Origin: Hydractinia symbiolongicarpus
Taxonomy: Eukaryota; Cnidaria; Hydrozoa; Anthoathecata; Hydractiniidae
Direction of reading: 5' to 3'
NCBI RefSeq assembly: GCF_029227915.1
Contig: NC_079882.1
Location: 4,834,001-4,898,000 of the forward strand
DNA: 64,000 bases
A program made the translations under genes and the position numbers. Below, one piece after another: positions 52,836 to 63,917 of this stretch; position 1 is the stretch's first letter, and each line of letters opens with the position of its first letter. The notes beneath the pieces were generated by a model. It was not told the origin of the DNA. It saw only the letters and a list, made by a program, of their open reading frames with translations, and did not search any database.

Positions 52836-53843
52836 CTGAAAATAACTGTGTAAAATAAATAGGGAAAGTCGATTAAGTTTTGCAAACCTGTCAAATTATA
52901 TTACCGAATTATGCATAGTTATTATTTAAATTCTGTAATAGTTTAACATTATCTAGGATATGAAAAAAAGGTTTTTTGAGGTGAGGTGTAACCTTTAATA
53001 CGTAACATTGGTTGCAACATGTACAATTTATTCTTTTATTCTCTTCCGTTTTCAAACATTGAATTCACATTAGCTACTTACTTACTTACTGTAAGTAGCT
53101 AAGGTTAACCATAACAATGCTGGATACAAATGTATGATTATTGACAGTCAATAAGAAAGAGAGAGAAAATAGTGACAGAGAGAGAGTGTGACAGTGACAT
53201 AATTACAACAATGTTGAAAATGCTTTGTAGATTACTAATGCAACTAAGCTACAGCTACACCCTTGAAAAATATTTAGAATAATGCAATGAGAAAATATGG
53301 CCTTGTTTTTTATTGCTGATGTTGAAATCTGTTTTTGCTGCCTCCCCCCACTCTCCCCTGAAGTCAATGTTACTTACCTTTAAGGTACATCTGCTAGCGT
53401 CATCCTATCTTCAATATTGGTTTTGAGGAAAGGGAGAGCTCAAAATGAAATTCCCAATAAGATAAGCCAGGTTATAGCTTCACTGGCTTCTTGCTGTTTT
53501 TCCTGAATCTTATGCTGGCTAGCTAATATCAAGCTAGTTTCAATTTTTCAACTTACCAGAGTAATCAAATGCCACTGAGTGTTAAATTGACAATCAATTA
53601 ACAAAATAAAAATGTATTTACATCGTTCTAAAAATGTGGCTAGGTTAGGTTCAGCGTAAAACCTACAATGTTTTTTTTCAATCACCTTTTTGCCTTTCCT
53701 AACAATACCCTCATTAAGAATGTGTTATCTTCGATTTGTGAAACCGAAAGCTAAACGCCGTAAAAATTAATATTTTATTAAAACATTTTTCAAACTTGCA
53801 TGTTAACAACTAGCGTCACGAAATTTGTTCAAAGCTAATTTTG
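52836..53843. other. Intergenic stretch
   Basis: Apart from the possible mini-exon near 53378-53404, nothing is supported. It contains a small hairpin (AGCTACTTAC...GTAAGTAGCT, about 53073-53101) and GA-rich microsatellite-like sequence near 53155-53195. Confidence 0.35.
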
Positions 53844-54144
53844 TTAAACTATTCTGTGACCCGTGGATAAATCCACGGTTTTGCCTGTCCTTTATTTACC
53901 GCATTTTGTGTATATCGCTCCTGCGGCTACCATTTTGCGTGGTAGACAAACGCATACGGGTATTATAATAAGCCCGTGAAAAAATCCACGGGGTCGCCCG
54001 TCCTTTAAATTAACCCGTTGCAACAAAGTGGACAGAAATATATCGCATTTGGTATTGATGCGCATTTTAAAAATTTCGTGTTTTCGTTACGGGACACGGC
54101 TTTCGCGGACACACAGACAGACAGACGACGGCTTTTATTAAAGA
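53844..54144 (-). mobile_element. Helitron array, units A and B (degraded)
   Basis: Two diverged minus-strand Helitron units. Each starts, on the plus strand, with a CCCGTGGA...TCCACGG-type hairpin (53855 and 53974). Unit B ends at ACGGCTTTTATTAAAGAGA (54144), the complement of the TCTCTTTAATAA 5' terminus. The 3' end of A is mutated (CTATTC for CTAGTC). Both share the CCCGTCCTTT and ATATATCGCATTT blocks with the later units. Confidence 0.65.
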
Positions 54145-55304
54145 GACTAGTCGATAAGGCCCGTTGAGAAATCCACTTAGGCAGAAGGACAATGGAAAAA
54201 TAGGTTGTTTAAGATTTTTTGCTGACGTCAGCAGTGCAATTACAAAAGACTTTGGCGAAATTTAGTTTATTCGTTGCCTGTACTGTGTAGAGGTTATATA
54301 TACAGGTAAACCGTGTTGCTTATGTCGTTAACAACGCCATGGGCTGAGCGCTTAGTACAGGTAAACGGTGTTCCACATATGTAGTTTAGACGTAACCCAA
54401 TTTTTCAAAAAGTGCAGTCCATTGTTAACATCGGGCTAAGCGCTTCGTACAGTTGAACAGGTGTACAGGCGTAATACCCTTTTCCAAAAAAACTTTGTCG
54501 CAACTTCTGTTTAAATAACAACAGGTAAATATATGAGATAGCTAAATGGCTATATCCTCGACATAAAAATAAATGTTGGGTTGGAGAAAAACCTCTTATA
54601 CCAAACAAAATTAGTAAAAAGTAAGGCTATTAGCTAACTAGCCTTCAAAATATTCGTTCCTAGCCAAAAATCCTAAAACTGGTGCGTTTAAGATCTGTAC
54701 GTAGCTAAAAAACGTGGCAATATATTTATCTTCACATTTTAGAACATAAAAAAACAAATATTACAAATATAAAAAGCTTATAGAAGACAAAAAGGTGAAA
54801 CAGACTGACCACGAAACCATGAAACGACCATGAAACAACACTGACCACGATTACTTTTTAAAAGCTAAAATGGCCATCATGTTTCTTCGTTGGCATGTCT
54901 AGGCCGCGAAAGCGATTGGTTTTTCAAGGAATCAGGCGTTTTGATTGGTATACACGTGCGAGCGGTCAAAACAAAGTCAGTTAAACTGTCAGTAAAACCA
55001 TCTTATTTGTTTTCTGTGGCTCCTGAGCGGAATCGGCGATTAAGGTCACGGGGGTAAATTATTATTAAAAATGGCGCATTTAAATAATAAATTCATTTTA
55101 ATCACTTAATTTGTTTTTAAATTAGAGGTTTAATTATTAAATTAATTAAATTATGTAAGAAAATAAATTAATTTCTGTAATTTATTTTGATAAATCCTAA
55201 GATTTCCAATTAAACAACCCCCTGGTTTTCAAAAGTTCGCGGAAAGATCAAAGGAATATCGGTAACCCTTTTGAACAAACAAAATACGGCTATTATTATA
55301 GAGA
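54145..55304 (-). mobile_element. Helitron unit C, 1.16 kb with foreign-looking interior
   Basis: Begins on the plus strand with CTAGTCGATAAGG and a decayed hairpin, and ends ATTATTATAGAGA, directly abutting unit D. The interior is mostly unlike the other units. Around 54895-55075 it is less AT-rich and, on the minus strand, has two CCAAT boxes and CACGTG, like a promoter. Capture of host sequence by a rolling-circle element would explain this. It also holds a TTGCTGACGTCAGCA motif at 54219-54233. The frame at 54405-54608 is not supported. Confidence 0.55.
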
Positions 55305-56158
55305 CTAGTCGTTTAACCCGTGGAATAACCCACGGAAATTAACCGACGTAATTATTTCGCCCACCGGTTATAAAATTATTTCGCGCACCTGTTATAAGAT
55401 TACTCTGTGATAGCTATGGTTCCTGGAAATATACACTTATAGGCACGGAAGCAGTGTAAACTACACCTTTTTTATGGTATAGATTTTCGGAAGTAGTGTT
55501 ACGCCGCTTTCTCGTAAAATTCATATATTTAACAATAACTGACGCATTTTTACGACATGATTGAGGTTAAAAAAGAGGCCTTTCTTGCAAATCGCTTTTA
55601 AAAAACCAAATTAGACATTTTCTTACACTTTTTGTTCAGTTAAAAACATAATAAGTTTCGGCAAAAAAAATTAAGCACATTCAGCTTTATTGTTAAAAAT
55701 AATTAAAATGGTTGAAGATGAAACAAAATTTTACAAAATAATATTCAAATTCATGTTTAGAAGAAATAAAAAATCACTTACTAAATTCTTCTAAAACTTA
55801 TTGTTCTCCTATTATCAAAAACTTGTTTTTGTTAATTTCCTTTCAAAGGCGCGAATAATTAAAGCTTCTTTAATGAAATAGACAACGCAATGTTAATTGT
55901 CCGCAACTTTGTTTGTCCGTGTAGTTATTTATAACAAAGAAACTGCATCGAAGGAACAATAAAAGTTAATTAACCATGAATTTTGTATAAAAAACTTTTT
56001 GAATTAAACTTTTGGACTACGCAAAAGACAAAAAAGAATAAAACTTTAAAATAGCGTAGCGAAAAGATCAGAGAGCTGCGCGCAATTTCGTGCGTGGTTA
56101 ACACAAGTCGCTTTTGGCGCACGAACAGACAGACGGAATACAGCTATTATTATAAAGA
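55305..56158 (-). mobile_element. Helitron unit D
   Basis: Starts CTAGTCGTTTAACCCGTGG with a hairpin (CGTGGAATAACCCACG) and ends ...ACAGCTATTATTATAAAGA. Head-to-tail with C and E. The interior is AT-rich and non-coding. A GACAGACGG stretch marks the 5' side, as in the other units. Confidence 0.65.
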
Positions 56159-56393
56159 CTAATTGTTGCGCGTGTTCGCCCGTCCTTTATACTTACCCGT
56201 CGCAGCAAAGTGGATAAAAATATATCGCATTTGATATTCTTGTCTCCGTAACATCATTTTGTAACTCAGCGGGGGGCTTGCGCAGGGACAGCCGGACGGG
56301 GTCGCCCGTCCTTTACATATCGAATTTCGTGTTTCCGTTACGGAAGGTGACTTTCGCAGACACACAGACAGACGACGGCTATTATTAAAGAGA
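56159..56393 (-). mobile_element. Helitron unit E
   Basis: The 3' end is degraded (CTAATTG). The interior shares CCCGTCCTTTA, CGCATTTGATATTC and GACAGACGACGGC with unit F, and the 5' end TATTAAAGAGA abuts F at 56393/56394. An internal repeat of the CCCGTCCTTTA block suggests that it is itself a fusion. Confidence 0.65.
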
Positions 56394-56579
56394 CTAGTCG
56401 TTAACCCGTGGAAAAATCCACGGGGTCGCCCGTTGCATTCGTCGTCCTTTATATTTACCCGTTGCAACAAAATGGATAAAAACATATCGCATTTAATATT
56501 CATGTTTCCGTAGCATGATTTTCTAACTCAGCAGGGCGTCCGCGCAGAGACAGACAGACGACGGCTATTATTAAAGAGA
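56394..56579 (-). mobile_element. Helitron unit F, best-preserved 186-bp unit
   Basis: Reads on the minus strand TCTCTTTAATAATAGCCGTC ... CCGTGGATTTTTCCACGG, eight bases, then CTAG. That is a TC start, a perfect 3' hairpin close to the end and a CTAG terminus, the standard Helitron signature. It is too short to code. It defines the family for the other copies in the window. Confidence 0.8.
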
Positions 56580-59043
56580 TGTTATTTTCATGTTTTTCTG
56601 TAATTTTTCATGTGTATTTCCCGGAATGAAAAGGAGCATTTGTGTATATGTTAAGCCTAAAAAACCTGTGCTGTACAAAGCTGAACTCACAAAATCTTTA
56701 CGAACTATGGCACAGCTTATAACACCCGAATGTGGCTATGCCGAACAAATAACATGATTTTGTCGTACCGCATAGCACGGCTTCAACTGCCATTTGAGCC
56801 GCACTAAAGCGTGCGCATAACGTTGAAAAACTACTTATTTAACAAAAAAATTGTTGCCAAAAGCAGCTACCATCTTGACAAATTTCGTGAGAGTTCAGTT
56901 CGGTCCTGCTTGGCCTAACAAATTTAAAACGGTGTGAAGAGCAAAGCCCAACCGAGGCGTGATTAAGATTTTGGGAGTTCGGCCAGCACGGTACAGTTTA
57001 TGAACCTTCACTCTTTGATGAAGTTCCAAGGCGCTTAACTACCCATCTGAGTTGAGTTGAAATTTAGCGAATTTTACTTTTTTAGCAGAAATTTGTATTT
57101 GTTTATTCTTAACATTTTAACAAAATGTTAACAAAACATGTTTGGCTTCATCACAGTAAATTAAATTCATCCACTTTGATCGTCACAGGCGGATAGTTTT
57201 TCCTATTAACAGACTAGGGACGACCTGGGACCGAATTAGGACCAATTTTCCAAAGCTGATGTAACCTATGCGTGTTGGAACAGTACATCATCTTGATAAG
57301 CATTTTAAGCTCCATGCGATAAAGACAAGGAGTAAACAAAGTGTAAAAAAATGTACATTGGTTGGCGTTAGCAAAATGTTTAAGCTTTATCCCCCTTACC
57401 CGCTGATTAAAGCCGCGTGATCCTATCATTACTTTGATCAGCATATCAAGCTCTACACAATAAAATTTTTCTAAAGTAATATGACTTTTAAGTAACTTTT
57501 GTGCATCGACGGATCATTGCTGACGTCCAGATTCTGAGAAACACTTTGAATGTTGTCTGTACACTTGGCTTGTCAAAATTGATATGCTGTCAAAAAACAG
57601 TTTATAGGAGTCTCCAAAAATGGCTAAATTCAGGGACTCAGAAACTATGGTAGTAGTAAAAAAAATTTTGGGTTCATTTCATGAGACTGGTCTGAAAACA
57701 TATAATACTAAGTTTCAAGTCATTATTTCAATTTTTACTGAAGTAATAGGACTTTTAAGTAACTTTTGTGCATCGACGGATCATTGCTGACGTCATAAAA
57801 ATTCAAATAGTGGATCTTTTTTATCGACTACGATATACAATAGATGTACCTTTCTGAGGCCAGCTTAGTGGTTGTATCAATTGGTATCAAATGGTGATTC
57901 TTTCTTACATCTATGTTTATAAAAAACCTATTATCCAAGTTCCTAAATCATGAAATAATAACTAAAAGCCAGATGAATCCATATTAAATAGTGTTACTTG
58001 TAATAAAAGTCTTGCAATTTATAGATTTTCTTGTATTGTTTAAACACGTCACAATTAGCAGGACCTATGTCTAGAATTGCAAATCCAAATATTACACATA
58101 AAAATGACAAAGACATGACAAAGTAGCTATGGTTCAATACAGCAGTGGTTTGTTTAATCCCAACTAGGCCTACTTCTCCTGATAAAGGATATAAAAAACA
58201 CTATCTTGATTGACATATTTAAGTACTATATATGAGGAATACTTGAACTGAGAGTCCTTGTGTAAGTTTACAATTTAAAAAAAGCCTCTTTCATGCGAAA
58301 CACATGTGACAAGGTTACAAACATTTAGCAAGAAAATAATGGCTTAACGCGCAAAAGCGCTAACCGATCAAATATAAAGAATTTTAATTTTTATTCTATT
58401 TCAACCTTAACTGTTATGACATTTTTGGACTGACAATAGTGAAAATAAATTAAAAAGAACTGAATACCTTATTAGCAACAAAAAATCGGCCAAAAATAAA
58501 AGTCAGTAAATAATTTAGTCATTTTGACATAAGTTGGTCACTTTTTGCCGATTAATTCCATTTCGAAAATGACTTTTTTCTTCCAATAAAAACTTTAACA
58601 AGAGGACAATGAAAAATGTGAAATCAGTCAATTTCAATGGTTTTTTTCTTCTTTTATTTAAACATTTTGTCTGATTTGGTACTCAACTTCTTTCATTCCC
58701 TTCTTCCCTCGCTTTTTCCACTGATACGCTCACTAAAAACAGTTAGGCTGATATAAAGGCTGTTTTTGGTGTTTATTTTATTGCCGTCATGGTTTCGTAG
58801 AAATTGAAAAATTAAAAAAAAATGAAAATTCACAAAAAAGTAAAAAGAAAAAGAATCACCAAAAAAAATTTGATCGAAATAAAAAACTCCAAAAAATGTT
58901 GATTAACGAGAAATATTACTCGCTTAGCAAACATTTTGCGATTCTTGCCGATAAGGTACCTAACTACATATGCTGTGCAAATTAACAAATTAAATAATCG
59001 AAATCGTAAGTTATATAACAACAGAACATCTACTTAAAGATAA
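56580..59043. other. Non-coding stretch with repeats
   Basis: No gene supported. 57184-57470 resembles the interior of the plus-strand Helitron copies. A dispersed repeat lies at 57532-57740. Confidence 0.4.
57474..57794. repeat. Dispersed repeat flanked by a 54-bp direct repeat
   Basis: A segment at about 57532-57740 is nearly the same as 60090-60300. Here, but not there, it is bracketed by two almost identical copies (57474-57527 and 57740-57794) of GACTTTTAAGTAACTTTTGTG and following bases up to GCTGACGTC. The flanks look like a tandem duplication that took in the insert, or like very short terminal direct repeats. Confidence 0.65.
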
Positions 59044-59313
59044 TTAACTCCTATATATACGGAGGTGTGGCACTCGAGGGCTAAAATATGCTGATATCAG
59101 TAGCAAAAATCTGAAAATCATAAGGCAAAACCACATTTTTTCAAAATAACACAGGATTTCTCGACGTTGTCCATCATATTGTCTAGCACCGAAACTTGTG
59201 AGCAAGACGCGGTTGAAAGCTAAGAAATCGTGGCTTGGAACTGAAGACATGCAAAGAAATGCCATGAGTAGTGCAAGGGATAGAAGAGGAAGTCTTAAGC
59301 AATTCTTTTTCAT
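59044..59313 (-). CDS. Candidate secreted peptide precursor
   Basis: 89 codons from an ATG (context GCCAATGA). The first 27 residues make an excellent signal peptide (basic start, LPLLSLALLMAFLC core, cleavage near VPS). Next come about 25 residues ending in a dibasic GQRR site, then a short segment with two cysteines seven residues apart (CYFEKMWFC), which could form a small disulfide ring as in cyclic neuropeptides. The hydrophobic tail after it may be intron read-through, as donor-like GT sites are present. No paralogue in the window. The layout suggests a peptide precursor. The specific class is not claimed. Confidence 0.4.
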   Translation of the reverse strand: MKKNCLRLPLLSLALLMAFLCMSSVPSHDFLAFNRVLLTSFGARQYDGQRREILCYFEKMWFCLMIFRFLLLISAYFSPRVPHLRIYRS

Positions 59314-61373
59314 TGGCTTTACAAGAATTTGAGGCACCCCACAATGAGAAGTAAAGAACAGAAACGCTTTTCTGATGTCTGATGATAAGGGATGGTCACA
59401 TCTGGATAACTTTAATTTTGTGACTTTAAGCTATACCTATAGCTAGTACCATGCCAGCACTCCAGGGGCACATTTGTAATTAAATAATTAAGTGATAAAG
59501 TACAAAAGCAAAAAACACAAAAGATTTTTCAAGCTATTTTCTAGCTATTTGGAGCTCTCATAACAGTGAACAGTCGAGTTTTGAGTATATAGCTAGTTCA
59601 GTATGCAAGGCATTGCATGTTGGTTAAATATGTTGTCACGAGAAACAGATTTCTGCAAATGTTCAGGTTTCCCTTATCAAACAGGAACCTGTTTTTCATA
59701 AATAAATTTTTGTAGATTTTCAGGTTTCTATTATGAAATAACAGAATTTGGGAAAGTATACCCAGAAGTAATATTCTTTCGGAGCGGGAAGACCTAAAGT
59801 CTCTGTCCAGGTTAAGACTTAGTAAAGGGTAAACTGTGTCACACGGAGGACACAAGGTGCATGATATTTTTCATAAACCAACATTCACAGGAGTTATGAT
59901 AAAGACTATTGTTACTTCTGCGAAGCAAATGCAGTTGTTTAGCATTCTTCCTTTTGCATAATAAGTTCCTTTTTAGATTATGTATTTGGCACTGTGCTTT
60001 AGAAGCACATTCCCACTTTCTCTTAGCTGAATAAGGTATTTGGTCCTAAACCTGGGACATATTTTATCTGTTTGAATTATTTTTAATCCTGAGAATCACT
60101 TTGAATGTTTTCTGTACACTTGGCTTGTCAAAATTGATATGCTGTCAAAAAAAGTTTATCGGCGTCTCCAAAAATGGCCAAAATTAAGAACTCAGAAACT
60201 ATGATAGTAGTAAAAAAAATCTTTGGGTTCATTTCATCAGACTGGTCTAAAAACATGTAATACTAATTTTCAAGTCATTATTTAAATTTTTACTGAAGTA
60301 ATATAATTTTACTTTATATAGTTTTTCACACCGCTGACACCAAAATGGCTACAGGGACTAAACGGTTTGAAATTAATTTATAATATTTTAATAACAACCT
60401 TTTTTTCTTATGTGTTTTTATTTTCTGCAAAAGTTTTGCATAGCTTATGTATATATATATGACATTAGGATAAGGATGAAAAAGTTAACGTGGGACATGG
60501 GTTTTAAACCTTAAAAATTTTCCAGCCCAGAAATTTGAAAAATAATAAATGACAAAATCGCAAAAGTTTATCTTAAAAAAAAATTTTTTTTGGTAATGTG
60601 AAAGTAATCCACATGAAAAAGTTTCTGATGTTCTTTATGAAGATATCTTCCATATTACCCATATGGCGTAACTTGATGAACAATGAATTTTCCGGCAGGT
60701 AATTTTAAAAACTGTGATGTAATTTTTCTCTTAAGTTTTGACATTTAACCCAGCTAAAAAGCTCAGCCTTGTCCTTTCATACTTAGTCTATCTAGCTAGC
60801 GAAAAAGTTTAATATTCAAACTTGACCTATTTTACTGAGTATTAAGTATTAAATGCAAGTTTAATTCTAAATCTAGCTATAAGGTAGCTAAACTACCTGT
60901 AAGAACAACATCAAACAACTTTGAGGCTGTTCTCTTTTGTAAACAAACCCAGTGGTATTTTGTAATAAATACCAAATTTATGTGTGCATTTCTCGCGCTT
61001 ATGAGTGTAACCAAAGCGTCCTGTACGTAAATCCTGAAAATTTATTTCATTGGCTCAGTCTTTACGAATGACACCACGTAACAAAGAAGCCGCACTTTGC
61101 TATTTTCCGTAACCTATACTGAGATTTTGTTGTGATATATATCAGAATTAATTGTATTTAAGCTTTTCCTTTTAATAAACTTTGTGTTTCTTCGTGTTCG
61201 TGTTTCGTGTCGTAGTAAAAATGTGTTTTAGTCAAAAGGTCAATCTAAATGAATGGGCTCGGAGGATTTTAATTTTCTTGCACGCGATCGATTTTTTCAA
61301 GTGCCTACAAGGAACGACCAGTTAAATAGGTAAAACGAAATAAACGCAACTACTGCTTCGAATGTGGAACATT
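59314..61373. other. Intergenic stretch
   Basis: Contains the second copy of the dispersed repeat (60090-60300). A plus-strand 34-codon frame with an ATG at 61221 (MCFSQKVNLNEWARRILIFL) looks protein-like, but has no further support. AATAAA occurs near 61166. Confidence 0.35.
60090..60300 (+). repeat. Dispersed repeat, second copy
   Basis: About 210 bp very similar to 57532-57740, from the CACTTTGAATG motif to TTTTTACTGAAGTAATA, same orientation. No terminal inverted repeats are evident. Non-coding. Low divergence suggests recent activity. Confidence 0.75.
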
Positions 61374-61586
61374 TTATAATGTACACCACAGTTCATGACC
61401 CATTTTTCTGAAATGTTTATGTCTGGTGTAACACGGACATTCTGCAACAGTTGAGGCACAGAAGGTTTTTCTTTTGGTAGACAAAGTAAAGTTCCAATGA
61501 ATTAATAAATTTTGTGGAGAAACATCGTGGCATCCAGCAGAAAATTTACGTTTGTTTTTCTCACAGTTTATTTCAAACAATGAACT
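61374..61586 (-). CDS. Cys/His-rich coding-like exon
   Basis: A frame of 70 codons plus TAA with balanced codon use and no ATG start. It has seven cysteines and five histidines, including FSAGCHDVS, CASTVAECPCYTRHKHF and ELWC. The spacing sugg­ests a metal-binding or disulfide-rich module. A 3' splice site (TTATTTGCAG) lies about 10 bases upstream, but the frame has a TAA directly after it, so the nearby AAAG may be the true acceptor. It could be a terminal exon or a transposon protein fragment. Not recognised. Confidence 0.35.
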   Translation of the reverse strand, partial: SSLFEINCEKNKRKFSAGCHDVSPQNLLIHWNFTLSTKRKTFCASTVAECPCYTRHKHFRKMGHELWCTL

Positions 61587-61929
61587 TTAATCCTGCAAAT
61601 AATATTTCCGTTCTGTTTTTCTTGTTTCCATTATTATCTTTAGGCGAAATAAATAAATATATAATTTAAGTTGGTTAATTATTGCGAATTCCGCGAATTT
61701 TTTTATATTTTCGAAAATTAATCTTCGCCGAATCTATTTATTGGGCCTCGTGAAAATAACTTAAAAGTAGCTGGTTAGCAAGAGCATAAAATATCAGAAA
61801 CATTCCCTGGAAACTAGGTGCCCTTTTATTTATCATATTTGATAGTTTTAAGGTCACGAAGTGTTGTGCATAAAAATCACAACACCTTTGCGCCACTGTT
61901 GCTGCCTTATCTGGAGTAAATTAATAATA

Positions 61930-62050
61930 ACTGCTCGTTCTCTTGTGGTTACTTAAAAAAACAGCTGGTTCTCTGGCGGTTACTTCATAATACTGGTGGT
62001 TCTCTGGTAGTTACTTCAAAATACTGCTGGTTACTGTTGGTTACTGCTGG
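61930..62050. repeat. 31-bp tandem repeat, three units plus partial
   Basis: Units start at 61930, 61961 and 61992 (ACTGCTGGTTCTCTGG, then GGTTACTTCA types), with a shortened fourth from 62023. Divergence is modest. It lies just upstream of the 62116 exon, probably within its last intron. Confidence 0.8.
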
Positions 62051-62115
62051 TTCCTACTTTTAGTATCTACGAATTAATGGTTGGAGTTAAAAAAAAGCAT
62101 TTGTATATTTTATAG

Positions 62116-62285
62116 AAGCTCCCTCAAGTTTGAAGCCGCGCCATGCAAAAGTCATAAAGGAGATCTATAAACATTTCAAATCAGAAAAGGGGAGAAGCAT
62201 CATTAGGGCGTTGTACGGGATGAAAGGCAGCTGTTATCACAGACACTTTGAAGGAGGCTCGCCAACGAAACCAAAATTTGATTAG
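62116..62285 (+). CDS. Terminal exon of a plus-strand gene
   Basis: An acceptor (TTGTATATTTTATAG) precedes a frame that is open to TAG at 62283-62285. Two bases complete a split codon and 55 codons follow. The peptide (APSSLKPRHAKVIKEIYKHF, then SEKGRSIIRALYGMKGSCY) is rich in Lys/Arg/His, likely helical at first, and has the most gene-like codon use in this part of the window. Upstream exons ending in phase 1 were not found and may lie before 61.9 kb. The foldback element at 62349 would lie in its 3' UTR or just beyond. No family assigned. Confidence 0.5.
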
Positions 62286-62348
62286 TTTAAACCGCTTTAT
62301 TGTATGATATGTTATATCAGAAAGATAAGGATTGCCTATGCGTACGTA

Positions 62349-62475
62349 CTTACTAAAACAGAAAACGACCAAAAACCAGCAGAAATCACCAAAAACGAAC
62401 AGGAAACGAGCAGAAACGACCAGGAAACAAACAGAAACGACCAGAAACCAGCAGTTAACAATTAATAAAACCTGT

Positions 62476-62514
<39 letters not shown>

Positions 62515-63234
62515 GACCCACGGACGATTCACCAGAGTAAATTAGCGCTTTACTCTGTAATATCTATTTCACAGATAATATCTTCGAAACCCCAGGTCGT
62601 TTTAAATTTGGCCGAAAGCTTCGTTTTCATGTAACTAACTGCACGATTTTCTCGTGACTTTGCGAAAAAAGTTTCGTGTCGAAAAAAAAGAAAGAAAAAC
62701 ATGTCTAGACATTTAAAAATCATTCACGAAGAAACTTCTAAATTTGTTTAGTTTTTCTTCAATATGAAATAGTTGAAACAGTGGCAAACATCCAACATTC
62801 CCAGGTACATTTTTCAACATTTATTATATTAAAAAATTTCTACTGCCAACTCCTACTATGTACTTTATGTTTATTTTATTGATGATAATAAAATATTGTT
62901 TTTAGGCCCGAGTCAGTGGCAATTCAAGAAGAATCAAAATACCCCGGATAACTTCAGTTGTGAGACATCAATGCAATGGCTTACCAGAAAAAAACAAGAA
63001 ATGAATGAAACGTGGGAGCATAATCAAGCATTTTGGTGATCTTTTTCGCCAATCATATAGCCATTTGCTCTTGTATTTTGGTTGTATTTTGCGCTTTTTG
63101 ATGGTTTTTGCTCGTTTACTGCTCGTTTCTGGTCGTTTACTGCTCGTTTATGCTCGTTTTTGCTTGTTTCCTGGTCGTTTCTGGTGATTTATGCTCGTGT
63201 ATGCTTGTTTTTGCTCGTTTCCTGTTTTAGTAAG
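62349..63234. mobile_element. Foldback element with repetitive inverted ends
   Basis: The termini CTTACTAAAACAG (62349-62361) and CTGTTTTAGTAAG (63222-63234) are exact complements. Inside, each arm (about 62360-62460 and 63105-63221) is made of degenerate 10-11-bp units of the type AAACGACCAGA and its complement. Long inverted arms of tandem subrepeats define foldback-type elements. The middle holds a (CT)n tract (62477-62512) and unique sequence. Open frames in the arms are artefacts. No target duplication could be identified. Confidence 0.65.
62477..62512. repeat. (CT)n microsatellite
   Basis: An uninterrupted CT tract of about 36 bp inside the foldback element. Confidence 0.9.
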
Positions 63235-63917
63235 GACGCCATGCATACCCCATTGCTGCTGTTCTTTCTTTGCTTTAAATTCATCTAATTTTCAGAAAAG
63301 AAATTTTTTAATGGCTGAAAATTCGCGTTATATAATGCCATTTAAATATTTGGTTTTTTTAAATTCGCGTTAATCAATACATACTTAAATACCGAAATTT
63401 ATTAATTTCGCGGTAATTTCATGCCTCATAATTAATTCCGCTTTATTAAGTTGACTACTTCTTTTCGTGTAATAAGGTATTCCCTCAACGTCATTTGTTG
63501 TGAACATATGTCTTGCGACGCTTGTATGTAGAAATTGTATGTGATAATTGCAGAAGGCCTGCAAGCTCGGTCGGCACTGAAACATTGGAGTGATATTTTG
63601 TGAAACAGACCGTGTTATTCAGTTATTGTTGTATTAACGAACCCCCAAATAATTTTATTTGCGTGAGCACCTTTACGATAATAACATCGACACGGTAATC
63701 AAAATGCAAAACTGATTTAATCTTTCTTCTATTTTTTATGACAAAATTTGAAAATCAGGTTAAGCGCGTGTCAAAGTTCCGCAAAATGACTTTATTTCGA
63801 AATTCGTACATATTGATAAATGAGAAAAATGCTGTGTAATTAATTTTTTTCTTAAACACCAAAATTTAACAAATCAGCACCCTTCCTAATAAGGACTATT
63901 CATTTAGATTGTAACAG
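63235..63917. other. Intergenic stretch
   Basis: No supported gene. The minus-strand frame at 63385-63585 has no splice or homology support. Confidence 0.3.

Noticed and set aside
56159-56503. 114-codon minus-strand frame
   Set aside because: It runs through the boundary between two Helitron units, so it is read-through of non-coding repeats.
62332-62634. 100-codon frame across the foldback arm and CT tract
   Set aside because: Low-complexity read-through of tandem subrepeats and a microsatellite.
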